Origin: Streptomyces sp. H27-H1
GTDB taxonomy: Bacteria > Actinomycetota > Actinomycetes > Streptomycetales > Streptomycetaceae
NCBI RefSeq assembly: GCF_026627445.1
Contig: NZ_JAPNLJ010000044.1
Span: 1-57,516 of the forward strand
Length of the DNA: 57,516 bases
Direction: 5' to 3'
Position 1 is the stretch's first letter. Each line of letters opens with the position of its first letter. Positions 17,325 through 25,477 of this stretch are shown here, piece after piece. A program made the translations under genes and the position numbers. The notes below the pieces were generated by a model that ran no database searches, had not been told where the DNA came from, and saw nothing but the letters and a program-made list of their open reading frames with translations.

Positions 17325-18743
17325 GTGACTGAAACCAAGCACGTCCAGATCCCGGTCGAGTGCAGCCCGCTGGACCTGTCCCGCCCTCACTTCGCCGGGA
17401 TCGGCGGCGCCGGAATGTCGGCGCTGGCCCGCCTGCTCGTCGAGCAGGGTGCCCAGGTCTCCGGCTCCGACCTGAACACCACGGCCGTCACTGAGCGGCT
17501 CGCCTCCGCTGGCTGCCGGGTCCACGCCGGGCACCACCTCGCCCACCTGCAGCAGCCCAGCGTGGTGGTGTGGTCGAGTGTCATCGCCGAGGACAACGAG
17601 GAGTTGGTCGCGGCCCGTGCGGCGGGGATCACGGTCGCCCACCGCAGCCACGTGCTGGCCCAGCTGATGAACGAGGCGGGCCGCCGGTCGGTGGTCGTGG
17701 CGGGCACGCACGGAAAGTCGACGACTACGGCCATGCTCGCCGCCGCGCTGGAGCGGCGTGACCCGTCGTGGGCCGGCGGGGGAGCCCTCCTCGGCGGGAC
17801 GAACGCCCACTACGGCGCGGGGCAGGTGTTCATCGCGGAGGGAGACGAGAGCGACCGCAGCATCATCAACTACCGGCCGGCCGTAGCCGTCCTGCTGAAC
17901 GCGGAGGACGACCACCCGGAGAACTACACCGGCCTCGCCGAGACGGTCGGCGTGTTCCGCGACTTCGCCCTGGCGGCTGAGGTCCTGGTCGTCTCCGCAG
18001 ATGACCCGGGCGCCGGGGCCGTGACCGAACTCGTCCGGGGGCGCGAGGGCCTGCGGGTCGTGACGTTCGGCCAGTCGAAGGGCGCAGACGTGCACGTCAC
18101 CGGGATCGAGGCAGCCGGCCCCTGCACCTGGGTCCAGCTGGAGGACCTCGACGGGACGCCGGTGACGCTGACGGTGCGGGTTCCGGGTCGCCACAACGCG
18201 CTCAACGCCGTCGCCGCGTTCACGACCGGCCGGATCCTGGGCATCGACGCGATCGAGCTCGCCGAGGGCTTGGGTGGCTTCGAGGGGATCGAGCGGCGCA
18301 TGAACATGGTCGGCACCGCCGACGAGGTCAGCGTCCGCGACTCCTTCGCCCACCATCCGACGGCGATCTCCGCCGACCTGGCCGCCGCCCGCACCCTCAC
18401 CACCGGCCGGACCGTCGTGGTGTTCGAGCCGCGCGGCTGGGCCCGCACCGCCGCCCTCGGAGCGGACATGGGCAGCGCCCTGGCCGCGGCGGACGAAATC
18501 GTGCTGCTGCCCGTGCACTCCACGGTGACCCCGCCGCCCGCCCAGATCGGCACAGAGGAGATGGCCAAGGCCGCGGTCGCGGCCGGCGGCCGCGTCCACC
18601 AGGTCACCGGCCTCACCGACGCCGAGGGCGTGGTGGCCGGGCTGGTGAGGCCCGGCGACCTGGTCCTGCTGATGGGAACCGGCGAGGTGAACGCCCTCGG
18701 CGCGCGGATCCTCGCACACCGGGCCACCACCGTCCTGTCCTAG
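17325..18743 (+). CDS. MurC-like UDP-N-acetylmuramate-amino acid ligase
   Basis: 472-aa Mur ligase. It starts at GTG 17325 with GAGGAG 6 bases upstream. Domain 1 has the MurC-type UDP-binding start HFAGIGGAGMSALARLL (residues about 22-38) and GSDLN. The P-loop is GTHGKSTTT (127-135). The central domain has EGDESDRS and NAEDDHPENY. The C-terminal domain has the MurC signature in altered form: RRMNMVGTADEVSVRDSFAHHPTA, where canonical MurC has DDY(A/G)HHPTE. MurC joins L-Ala to UDP-MurNAc in the cytosol. The departures near the HHPT motif and in the P-loop region mark this as a divergent paralog, perhaps with another amino acid substrate; Mpl-like recycling ligase is an alternative. It converges with the MurF-like gene (4-bp overlap). 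Confidence 0.88.
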   Translation: MTETKHVQIPVECSPLDLSRPHFAGIGGAGMSALARLLVEQGAQVSGSDLNTTAVTERLASAGCRVHAGHHLAHLQQPSVVVWSSVIAEDNEELVAARAAGITVAHRSHVLAQLMNEAGRRSVVVAGTHGKSTTTAMLAAALERRDPSWAGGGALLGGTNAHYGAGQVFIAEGDESDRSIINYRPAVAVLLNAEDDHPENYTGLAETVGVFRDFALAAEVLVVSADDPGAGAVTELVRGREGLRVVTFGQSKGADVHVTGIEAAGPCTWVQLEDLDGTPVTLTVRVPGRHNALNAVAAFTTGRILGIDAIELAEGLGGFEGIERRMNMVGTADEVSVRDSFAHHPTAISADLAAARTLTTGRTVVVFEPRGWARTAALGADMGSALAAADEIVLLPVHSTVTPPPAQIGTEEMAKAAVAAGGRVHQVTGLTDAEGVVAGLVRPGDLVLLMGTGEVNALGARILAHRATTVLS

Positions 18744-20143
18744 ACAGGCGCTCCCGCAGCGTCGGCCTCCAGGAGCAGTGCCGCGGTGCGCTCCAGGCCG
18801 ACGCTGTGGGAGCCCTTGACCAGGACGACGTCGCCCGGCCGCAGCTCCTCCTGGAGCAGAGGCAGGGCGGCTTCGCGGTCCGCAGCGCGCAGGACCCGCA
18901 GCTCGGGAGCGTGCTGCTGGGCGGAGCGGGCCAGTACGTCGGCGTGATAGCCGCCGACCGCGACCAGCACGTCGATGCCGCACTCGGCGACGAGCCGGCC
19001 CACCCCTTCATGGCCGGGCACGGCGTCCTCGCCGAGCTCCTTCATTTCACCGAGCACGGCAACCGTTCGCCGTCCATCCGCCATGGCGGCCAGGGCTTTC
19101 AGGCCTACACGCATCGAATCGGGGTTCGCGTTGAACGCGTCGTTGACGACCCGCACGCCGTCCGGACGGTCGCTGACCTGCATCCGGCCCGACGTCACCT
19201 GCACCGCCCCCGACAGAGCGGCCGCGACCTTCCCGATGTCGGCGCCCAGCCCGAGCGCGACAGCGGCGGCGGCGAGCGCATTCCACACGTGGTGCTCGCC
19301 GTGGAGCGTCATCGACACCGGTGCGGACATGCCGTCGAAGGTGAGGGCGAAGGAGGGGCGGCCCACCCGGTCGAGGGCTACGTCCAGCGCGCGGACGTCA
19401 GCGCCGGTGGCGAGTCCGAAGGTCATGACGCGGGCCTTCGTCCGGGAGGCCATGGCCGCCACGAGCGGGTCGTCGGCGTTCAGGACGGCCAGCCCGTCGG
19501 CGGGGAGCGCTTCGAGGAGTTCGCCCTTCGCGGCGGCGATGGCCTCCCGGCCGCCGAACTCGCCGACGTGGGCGGTCCCGACGTTGATGACGAGCCCGAC
19601 CTGGGGCGGGGTGATCTCGGTCAGGTGCTTGATGTGCCCGATCCCGCGGGCGCCCATCTCCAGCACCAGGTACCGGGTCGCCCGGTCGGCTCGAAGGACG
19701 GTCAGCGGCAGCCCGATCTCGCTGTTCAGCGACCGTGCGGTGGCCGTCGTCGACCCGAGTACCGCTGGCAGCACCTGGGCGATCAGGTCCTTCGTCGACG
19801 TCTTCCCCGACGAGCCGGTCAAGCCGATGATGACCGGCTCGGCGATCTCGGCGAGCGCGTGGCGGGCCAGCAGGGCGAGCGCCTCCAGCACATCCCCGAC
19901 GACGACGGCAGGCACCCCGACGGGGTGCGTCGCGAGCACGGCAACGGCCCCGGCTTCCACCGTCTGCGCGGCGTAGTCGTGGCCGTCGACCCGCTCACCC
20001 ACCAGCGCCGCGAACAGCCCGCCCGGCTCGATCTCGCGGGAATCGACCACCGCCGGCGCCGTCATCAGCACGCCCGGATCCGGAACGTCACACAGGCGCC
20101 CGCCCACGATGGCGGCAATTCGTTCGAGCGAAAGGGGGATCAC
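18740..20143 (-). CDS. MurF-like UDP-MurNAc-tripeptide:dipeptide ligase
   Basis: 467-aa Mur ligase. The start at GTG 20143 gives VIPLSLERIAAIVGGRL, the standard MurF beginning, with GGAG 5 bases upstream. Domain 1 has VVDSREIEPGGLFAALVGERVDGHDY, typical of MurF. P-loop GLTGSSGKTSTKDL (residues about 107-120). Later landmarks are SLNSEIGLPLTVL, LEMGARGIGHIKHL, NVGTAHVGEFG and NDAFNANPDSMRVGLKAL. All match MurF, which adds the terminal D-Ala-D-Ala dipeptide to UDP-MurNAc-tripeptide. Length is normal. As a second copy outside the division/cell-wall cluster it resembles the accessory MurF2 of glycopeptide-type gene clusters (family knowledge). It is leftward while MurC-like, Ddl-like and racemase-like genes are rightward, so it needs its own promoter in the 139-bp gap before the Ddl-like gene. 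Confidence 0.9.
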   Translation of the reverse strand: MIPLSLERIAAIVGGRLCDVPDPGVLMTAPAVVDSREIEPGGLFAALVGERVDGHDYAAQTVEAGAVAVLATHPVGVPAVVVGDVLEALALLARHALAEIAEPVIIGLTGSSGKTSTKDLIAQVLPAVLGSTTATARSLNSEIGLPLTVLRADRATRYLVLEMGARGIGHIKHLTEITPPQVGLVINVGTAHVGEFGGREAIAAAKGELLEALPADGLAVLNADDPLVAAMASRTKARVMTFGLATGADVRALDVALDRVGRPSFALTFDGMSAPVSMTLHGEHHVWNALAAAAVALGLGADIGKVAAALSGAVQVTSGRMQVSDRPDGVRVVNDAFNANPDSMRVGLKALAAMADGRRTVAVLGEMKELGEDAVPGHEGVGRLVAECGIDVLVAVGGYHADVLARSAQQHAPELRVLRAADREAALPLLQEELRPGDVVLVKGSHSVGLERTAALLLEADAAGAPV

Positions 20144-20282
20144 AGGCACTCCGTCCACAAGCGGTTCCCGAGGGGTGCCGCATCCCGTGCGCCACCCGTT
20201 CCGGTCTCCACGACCGTAGCGCCTCCCCACCCCCGCAACCGGACACCCAGGCCCCACACCACCAGAGCGGAGTACCAAAGCG

Positions 20283-21242
20283 ATGCTCACCCACATCCAA
20301 GAGCCCCAGCTCATCGCCGTCGTGACCGGCGGACACTCCAGCGAACGCGAACGCTCCTTCTTGTCCGGGCGAGCCGTCCACGACTCCCTGCTCCGCCAGG
20401 GCTACCAGACGGTGTTCCTCGACGCCGCTGCTCCTGACTTCGTCGACGAGGTCCGCCGCGCCGACGTCGCGTTCCTCGCCATCGCCGGCCAGGGCGCCGA
20501 GGACGGCAAACTCCAAGGACTCCTGGAATCCCTGAACATCCCGTACACCGGCTCCCCGGTGGCGGCGAGCGCGGTCGGCATGCACAAGACGCTGGCCAAG
20601 ACCGTCGTCGCCGCGACCGGCGTCAAGGTGCTTCCGCACGTCGAGATCCCCCCGCTGCAGATGCCCGACGTCGTCGCCAAAACCCTGGCGGAAACTCTGG
20701 CCTTCCCCGTCATCCTCAAGCCCCGCTCGGAGGGCGGCTCGATCGGCATGAGCCTGTGCCACAACCTCACAGAACTCATCGAGGCGATCACGGCCATCGA
20801 CCGTGCCCAGGCATGGTTTGTCGAGCCGTTCATCCCCGGAACCCCCGCCACCTGCGCCGTCCTGGAAACCGGCGGCAGCACCATCGCGCTCCCCGTGCTG
20901 GAGAGGGTTCCCACCGCGGCCGAGTTCTACGACTACGCCGCGAAACGCGACGACACCCTCCACCGCTACCGGTGCCCCGCCCGCCTCACCCCGGACGTCA
21001 CCACGCTGGTCATCGAGTCGGCGCTCGCCGCCCACCGCGCGCTCGGCGCCAGCGGATACTCCCGCTCCGACTTCATCGTGAGCCCAGAGGGCCGGGTCAC
21101 CTGGCTGGAGGTCAACACCCTCCCGGGCCTGTCCCACCCCGGGAACCTCGCCACCATGGCCGACGCCGCGGGCATCAGCTACGACCACCTCATCCGCATG
21201 ATCCTCGACACCGCCCACACCAGCGGCGGGTACCGGCCGTGA
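20283..21242 (+). CDS. D-alanine-D-alanine ligase-like ATP-grasp enzyme
   Basis: 319-aa Ddl family protein (usual 310-350). The N-terminal motif VVTGGHSSERERSFLSGRAV corresponds to GG.S.ER..S. The ATP-grasp lid has FPVILKPRSEGGSIGMSL. The metal-site region is SDFIVSPEGRVTWLEVNTLPGLSHPGNL. Ddl joins two D-amino acids for the MurF step. The omega-loop reads FYDYAAKRDDTLHRYRCPA. In E. coli DdlB the corresponding YDYEAKY carries the second-subsite Tyr216, which is Arg here. A shifted preference for the second D-amino acid (for example D-Ser) is therefore possible but not shown. It overlaps the following PLP gene by 4 nt (GTGA) and is co-transcribed with it and the peptidase gene. Confidence 0.9.
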   Translation: MLTHIQEPQLIAVVTGGHSSERERSFLSGRAVHDSLLRQGYQTVFLDAAAPDFVDEVRRADVAFLAIAGQGAEDGKLQGLLESLNIPYTGSPVAASAVGMHKTLAKTVVAATGVKVLPHVEIPPLQMPDVVAKTLAETLAFPVILKPRSEGGSIGMSLCHNLTELIEAITAIDRAQAWFVEPFIPGTPATCAVLETGGSTIALPVLERVPTAAEFYDYAAKRDDTLHRYRCPARLTPDVTTLVIESALAAHRALGASGYSRSDFIVSPEGRVTWLEVNTLPGLSHPGNLATMADAAGISYDHLIRMILDTAHTSGGYRP

Positions 21243-22222
21243 CCCTGCTGGACCACGCCCGCATCGAAGCCGCCGCACGCACCCTCCAAGGCATCGCGGT
21301 CCGCACCCCGGCCATCACCTCCCGCGCCCTGGACGCGGAGGCGGGCTTCCCCGTCCTGTGCAAGGCCGAGAACCTCCAGCACACGGGCTCCTTCAAGTTC
21401 CGCGGTGCCTACAACCACACCGCGAACCTCCCCGCCGGCCAACGAGTACGCGGCATCATCGGCGCCTCCTCCGGCAACCACGCCCAGGCCCTCGCCCTGA
21501 CCGCCCACATCCTGGGCATCCCCGCCACCGTCGTCATCCCCGACGATGCCCCCCGCGCCAAGGTCCAGGGCTCCCGCGCCCTCGGCGCCCGCATCATCCG
21601 CCACCAACGCACCGGGCAAGACCGCGACGCGCTCGTGGCCAGGCTGGCCGAGCTCCACGGGCTGGCCATCGTCCCCTCCGCGAACTCCGCCGACGTGATG
21701 GCCGGAGCCGGCACCGCAGCCCTCGAACTCCTCACCGACCACCCCCACATCACCACCCTCCTCGTCCCCGTCGGCGGAGGCGGACTCGCCGCCGGCACCG
21801 CCGTCATCGCCAAACACCTCAACCCCCGCATCCAGGTGATCGGCGTCGAACCCTGGAGCGCCACCGACACCCTGCAGTCCCTGCGCACAGGCACCCGCGT
21901 CACCCTGCCCGCCGCGCCACGTACCATCGCCGACGGCCTCGGCCACACCACCCCCGCCGAGCTCCCCTTCGCCATCAACACCCGGCTCCTCGACGACATC
22001 GTCACCGTCACCGACCACGACATCACCACAGCCATGGCCTACGCCTTCCGCCATCTCAAGGTCGTCGTCGAACCCAGCGGCGCGTGCGCGCTGGCGGCCC
22101 TGCTCGCGCGACGGATCACCCACACTGGCGGGACGATCGGCGTGATGATCTCCGGCGGCGGCGTCGACCTCGCCGGCTTCCTCACCACCATCAGCCTGTA
22201 CAAGGAGAAGGCCCGTGTCTGA
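21239..22222 (+). CDS. PLP-dependent serine racemase / threonine dehydratase-like enzyme
   Basis: 327-aa fold-type II PLP enzyme from GTG 21239. The PLP lysine lies in GSFKFRGAYNH (about residues 49-59), the substrate loop is SSGNHAQALAL, and the glycine-rich phosphate loop is VPVGGGGLAAG. The C-terminal region has EPSGACALAALLA and MISGGGVDL. It lacks the C-terminal ACT domains of biosynthetic threonine deaminase. The length and the SSGNHAQA loop fit serine racemases and catabolic threonine/serine dehydratases equally. Its position directly after a Ddl-like gene (4-nt overlap) favours a racemase supplying D-Ser, or another D-amino acid, for dipeptide formation. That assignment is inference from context. 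Confidence 0.86.
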   Translation: MTLLDHARIEAAARTLQGIAVRTPAITSRALDAEAGFPVLCKAENLQHTGSFKFRGAYNHTANLPAGQRVRGIIGASSGNHAQALALTAHILGIPATVVIPDDAPRAKVQGSRALGARIIRHQRTGQDRDALVARLAELHGLAIVPSANSADVMAGAGTAALELLTDHPHITTLLVPVGGGGLAAGTAVIAKHLNPRIQVIGVEPWSATDTLQSLRTGTRVTLPAAPRTIADGLGHTTPAELPFAINTRLLDDIVTVTDHDITTAMAYAFRHLKVVVEPSGACALAALLARRITHTGGTIGVMISGGGVDLAGFLTTISLYKEKARV

Positions 22223-22823
22223 ACTCGCGTTCCCCACCGTCACCCAGTACGCGAGCCCCGACCTCATCGAAGCCATCGCCTACCAAGGACACGCCCCCGG
22301 CGACGACCCCCGCTGGAAGGAATCCGGCGCCCCCGACCACGCCACCTACACCCGCTGGTGCACCCAAATCTGCGGCATCGCCTGCCTGCGCATGATTCTG
22401 CTCCGCCGCGACGGCCACGCCCCCACCCTGTTCGATCTCCTCGACGGCGCCCGCAAGTACGACGCCTACACCGAGAGCCCCGACACCAGAACGATCCGGG
22501 GCCTGATCTACGCCCCCTTCGCCGGCTACGTCCACGCCGAGCTCGGGCTGACTGCCGATGTACACAGCAACCTTCCCGCAGACCAGCTCACCGACCTCCT
22601 CGACGGCGGCCAGACGGTCATGGCCTCGGTCCACAAGGAGATCCGCCGCCCTGATCAGCCGGCCCTCGGCCAAGGCGGACACCTCATCCTCGTCACCGGC
22701 CATAGGAACGGCACCGTACGATTCCGCAACCCCTCCGGGCACACAACGGAAACCCGCAACGCCGAACTCCCCATTGACATCTTCACCACGTTCTACGGAC
22801 AACGCGGCATCGCTTTCGACTAG
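22215..22823 (+). CDS. C39-like cysteine peptidase
   Basis: 202-aa protein from GTG 22215 (8-nt overlap with the racemase gene; AAGGAGAAGG precedes it). The peptidase C39-like pattern is visible: catalytic Cys in RWCTQICGIACLRMIL (the CG.ACL context, residues about 47-62), His in GQGGHLILVTG and the Asn/Asp position in RFRNPSG. There is no signal peptide and no ABC transporter domain, so it is a stand-alone cytoplasmic enzyme, unlike the C39 domains of bacteriocin exporters. Family members cut peptide bonds, often after double Gly, or act as papain-like transferases. Being last in an operon of peptide-forming ligases suggests it trims, transfers or condenses the peptide these make. Its true reaction is unknown. 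Confidence 0.75.
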   Translation: MSELAFPTVTQYASPDLIEAIAYQGHAPGDDPRWKESGAPDHATYTRWCTQICGIACLRMILLRRDGHAPTLFDLLDGARKYDAYTESPDTRTIRGLIYAPFAGYVHAELGLTADVHSNLPADQLTDLLDGGQTVMASVHKEIRRPDQPALGQGGHLILVTGHRNGTVRFRNPSGHTTETRNAELPIDIFTTFYGQRGIAFD

Positions 22824-22877
22824 CGCCAGGCGCCCCCGAGGCCGGCGCCAAGAGGTCGGTGGAGTCGCCGAAGGGAC

Positions 22878-24353
22878 TTATCGCCAATGGGGCTGTTCTT
22901 CCTGCTCGGCCTGCCAGATTTCCAGGTCGGCCCGGAGAGCCGCACACGCACGTTCGGCGTTCAGCTGTTCCTTCATGTAAGCGAGCCACCGCTCGTCGCC
23001 GGAATGGGTTTGCCGGCTCTGGGGCACGGTGTGCCTCTTGGCCCGAGCCTCGTAGACCTCCCGGGGCGAGACCTGCCGCCCGTAGGTCTCGTGTGGCGGC
23101 AGAGCGCTCAGGAAGGCGTCCTCGGGTTCCCGCAGCCAGGCCGGCGGAGCGTACGGAGCCGGGAAGGGCCTCTTCTGTGAGACGGCTTCCCGGATCTCAG
23201 CCAGGCGCTGGCGCAGTTGGGGACCGACCTGCGCCTTGAAGCGGTCCATGATCGGCGCCCGGTATGCCGCCAGCCCGTTGAGGAAGTCGGTGTACTGCTG
23301 CCCGGTCTCGTCGACGAGCTCGTCGCGGACGGTGGGCGCTGCCGGGTCGCCCAGGTGGCCGAGGCGTTGCTGGCGGGCAAGTTCATGGCGGACATAGGCG
23401 GCAGGGTCGCGGAGATGTCCCGGGACGCCCCAGCTTTGGAGTTCGGCGCTGAGGCTCTGCCAGCTCCAGCGCTGGACGATGAGCGGGCGTAGAGCATGGG
23501 CGAGCCGGCGGGCGCAGGCCCGGTGCAGCCACCAGACCTCGGTTCGCAGCTGCTCGGCGATGGAGATCGCCTGGGCGCACTGCGCCGCGGTGAGGCGAGA
23601 GAGGTTCTGGCTGATGGGCTTGGGGGACTTCGAGGCGCACCCGCGCTCGCGGGTGTAGTTCTTACCCCCCACTACCTGCAGGTTGCTGTGGTCCTGTGGG
23701 ACCACAGAAGAAGGGGTGCACCGCCTTCCACGCTTCGGCTTCGCCACGCTGCGCCGACGGACGTCCGTGATTGCCTGCGCCCGGCCGTGGTCGGTGACTC
23801 CGATGACGCGGGCGGTGTACCCGGTTCCGGCGATCCGACGGCCCATGGCCGCATCCCACATGGGCGGGGCCACGGCGGCGAAGAGCGTGGCAGTTCCGCG
23901 GTATCCGTGCTTAGCGGTCCACGCGGAGCCGTGCCGGGTGCGCATCGAGTTGGTTTTCGACCCGTGCTCGAGGTACGCGAGGAGCCCGAGCTCGCGGAGC
24001 ACCTTGGCGTGTTTGAGGACCGCCCGCCTCCCCAGGGCGAGTTCACGCTGCGTCGCTTCGACGCTGAAGGGGAAGTGGCCGTGGTGGCTGCGCCGCATCC
24101 GGGCCGCGAACGCCTCGGCCAGGCGCACCGTGGTGGGTCCCGCGTCGCAGTGGTAGCCGGCGGAGACCATGAAGCGGACCGCGGCGAGGAAGTCGCGAGC
24201 GCGACGCAGGTGCCGGGACGCGGTCGTGGCGACCTCGTGCTCGCAAGCGTCATCGATCAGCTCGAACTGGATGCCTGCGGGCCCGGGGGTCGCGGACACG
24301 TTGAGGCACGCTGCCGGGTCGATATGGCGGCAGGCCGGGACGTCGTGCATCAT
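22878..24353 (-). CDS. winged-helix plasmid-type protein (hypothetical)
   Basis: 491-aa protein beginning MMHDVPACRHIDPAACLNV. An N-terminal region contains a clear helix-turn-helix of the type seen in plasmid replication or regulatory proteins: FSVEATQRELALGRRAVLKHAKVLRELGLLAYLEHG (residues about 105-140). A basic, low-complexity middle and a long alpha-helical C-terminal half follow (CAQAISIAEQLRTEVWWLHRACARRLAHALRP; YVRHELARQQRLGHLGDPAAP; MDRFKAQVGPQLRQRLAEIREA). Similar proteins occur near transfer and replication genes of Streptomyces plasmids and integrative elements. It could be a replication initiator or regulator; the sequence does not decide. It lies downstream of the secretion-like gene series on the same strand, 714 bp from the preceding gene. 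Confidence 0.6.
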   Translation of the reverse strand: MMHDVPACRHIDPAACLNVSATPGPAGIQFELIDDACEHEVATTASRHLRRARDFLAAVRFMVSAGYHCDAGPTTVRLAEAFAARMRRSHHGHFPFSVEATQRELALGRRAVLKHAKVLRELGLLAYLEHGSKTNSMRTRHGSAWTAKHGYRGTATLFAAVAPPMWDAAMGRRIAGTGYTARVIGVTDHGRAQAITDVRRRSVAKPKRGRRCTPSSVVPQDHSNLQVVGGKNYTRERGCASKSPKPISQNLSRLTAAQCAQAISIAEQLRTEVWWLHRACARRLAHALRPLIVQRWSWQSLSAELQSWGVPGHLRDPAAYVRHELARQQRLGHLGDPAAPTVRDELVDETGQQYTDFLNGLAAYRAPIMDRFKAQVGPQLRQRLAEIREAVSQKRPFPAPYAPPAWLREPEDAFLSALPPHETYGRQVSPREVYEARAKRHTVPQSRQTHSGDERWLAYMKEQLNAERACAALRADLEIWQAEQEEQPHWR

Positions 24354-25067
24354 TACCTTCGTTGCGTCCGCTCCGTTGCGCGCAGCACGAAGCGCCCCTT
24401 GGGGGTGTTTCGGGTTCTGGGAGAACCGAATGAATGTCCGGCCTTCAGGTCGGACACTTCGCCGGACCAGGGGGTCAAGCCCTGGAGATGGCGGTGGCAG
24501 ATGGCCAGCTGGCCCGACGGCAAATCGGGCACGGTGGCCGGGGCAGCTGAGCGAGGCCTGGGGAGGTTCTCGCGGCCGGGCTGCCCCTCAGATGGGTTAC
24601 GTCATCCAGCCCCGCTCACGGGGGATGGGTACGGTCCCGGATGCCGGAGGGCATGGGGAAGTCCACCAGGTGGCCGGAGTGGACACGGGCTCGGCCTGGC
24701 GGTGGTTGTTGTGTCCCGGGGGACGGTTGCGGGTACGCTGCACCGCAGCGAGACCTCGATTCGGCAAGCATCGGTCTCGCACTGTGCGAGGCCTTTTTGG
24801 TCGAAGTTTTCTCGCACCGGTTCAGCCCCAGTGGCGCGATTCAGGCCGGCCAGCCTGATGCCGTTGGGGTTTTCGCCGTTTACGAGGTGGCTGCCCTCCG
24901 CATCCGGGTGAACACGGAATCCAGCGCAGGCCCACCCTATGCCCCTCGCACCACTCTGGTGCAAACCCCTGCTCGCTCCCTCCACCGTGTCGGAAGAGCC
25001 TTGCTGACGGTGTGTCGCCCGCACGTCGGGACGCCAGCGGGAGCCGGATGCGCCAGTCGGTGAGACC
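24354..25067. other. gene-free stretch with one hairpin
   Basis: About 710 bases with no supported gene. At 24748-24780 GCGAGACC and GGTCTCGC form an 8-bp stem with a 17-base loop, followed by GCGAGGCCTTTTTGG. This could end leftward or rightward transcription, but the T-run is 12 bases downstream, so terminator function is uncertain. Confidence 0.35.
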
Positions 25068-25445
25068 TCAGAGCGCACGGTGGTGCTCCCGGGTGTCGGC
25101 CTGGACGGACCACCAGGGGAAGGGCCGGACCGGCCGGGGTTCGAGGAGGAGGTCGTCGATGGTTCCCTGCCCGTCGGTCTGGCGGCTCCAGGCTTCGAGG
25201 ACGGAGCCGAGGATGGAGCGCGCGACCAGGCGGAACTCCTCGGGCGAGGGTGTCTGTTCGGCGAGGGTCGGCAGGTGGCGGGTGCGTGAGTGAACGGCGA
25301 GGAGTTCGGTGATTAGGGGGTTGAACGCCAGCATCGCGCTGACGCTGCCGCAGGCGTTTTCTGAAGCGGCGGGCGCGGGGATGTGCGTGGTGGCCGGGAC
25401 GGCGATGCGGGCCAAGAGTCGACGTATCACAGCGGGTTCCCTCAT
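25068..25445 (-). CDS. hypothetical protein of the transfer gene series
   Basis: 125-aa protein from ATG 25445, 32 bases after the VirD4-like gene and on the same strand. Middle and C-terminus are ordered and helical (AMLAFNPLITELLAVHSRTRHLP; EFRLVARSILGSVLEAWSRQ), ending with a Trp-containing tail (PFPWWSVQADT). No signal peptide, no recognised motif. Placement at the end of the operon suggests a role as accessory or chaperone-like factor for the coupling ATPase, but nothing in the sequence tests that. Confidence 0.6.
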   Translation of the reverse strand: MREPAVIRRLLARIAVPATTHIPAPAASENACGSVSAMLAFNPLITELLAVHSRTRHLPTLAEQTPSPEEFRLVARSILGSVLEAWSRQTDGQGTIDDLLLEPRPVRPFPWWSVQADTREHHRAL

Positions 25446-25477
25446 TCAGGTCGGGCGGGCAGAGGCGGCAGGGCTGG

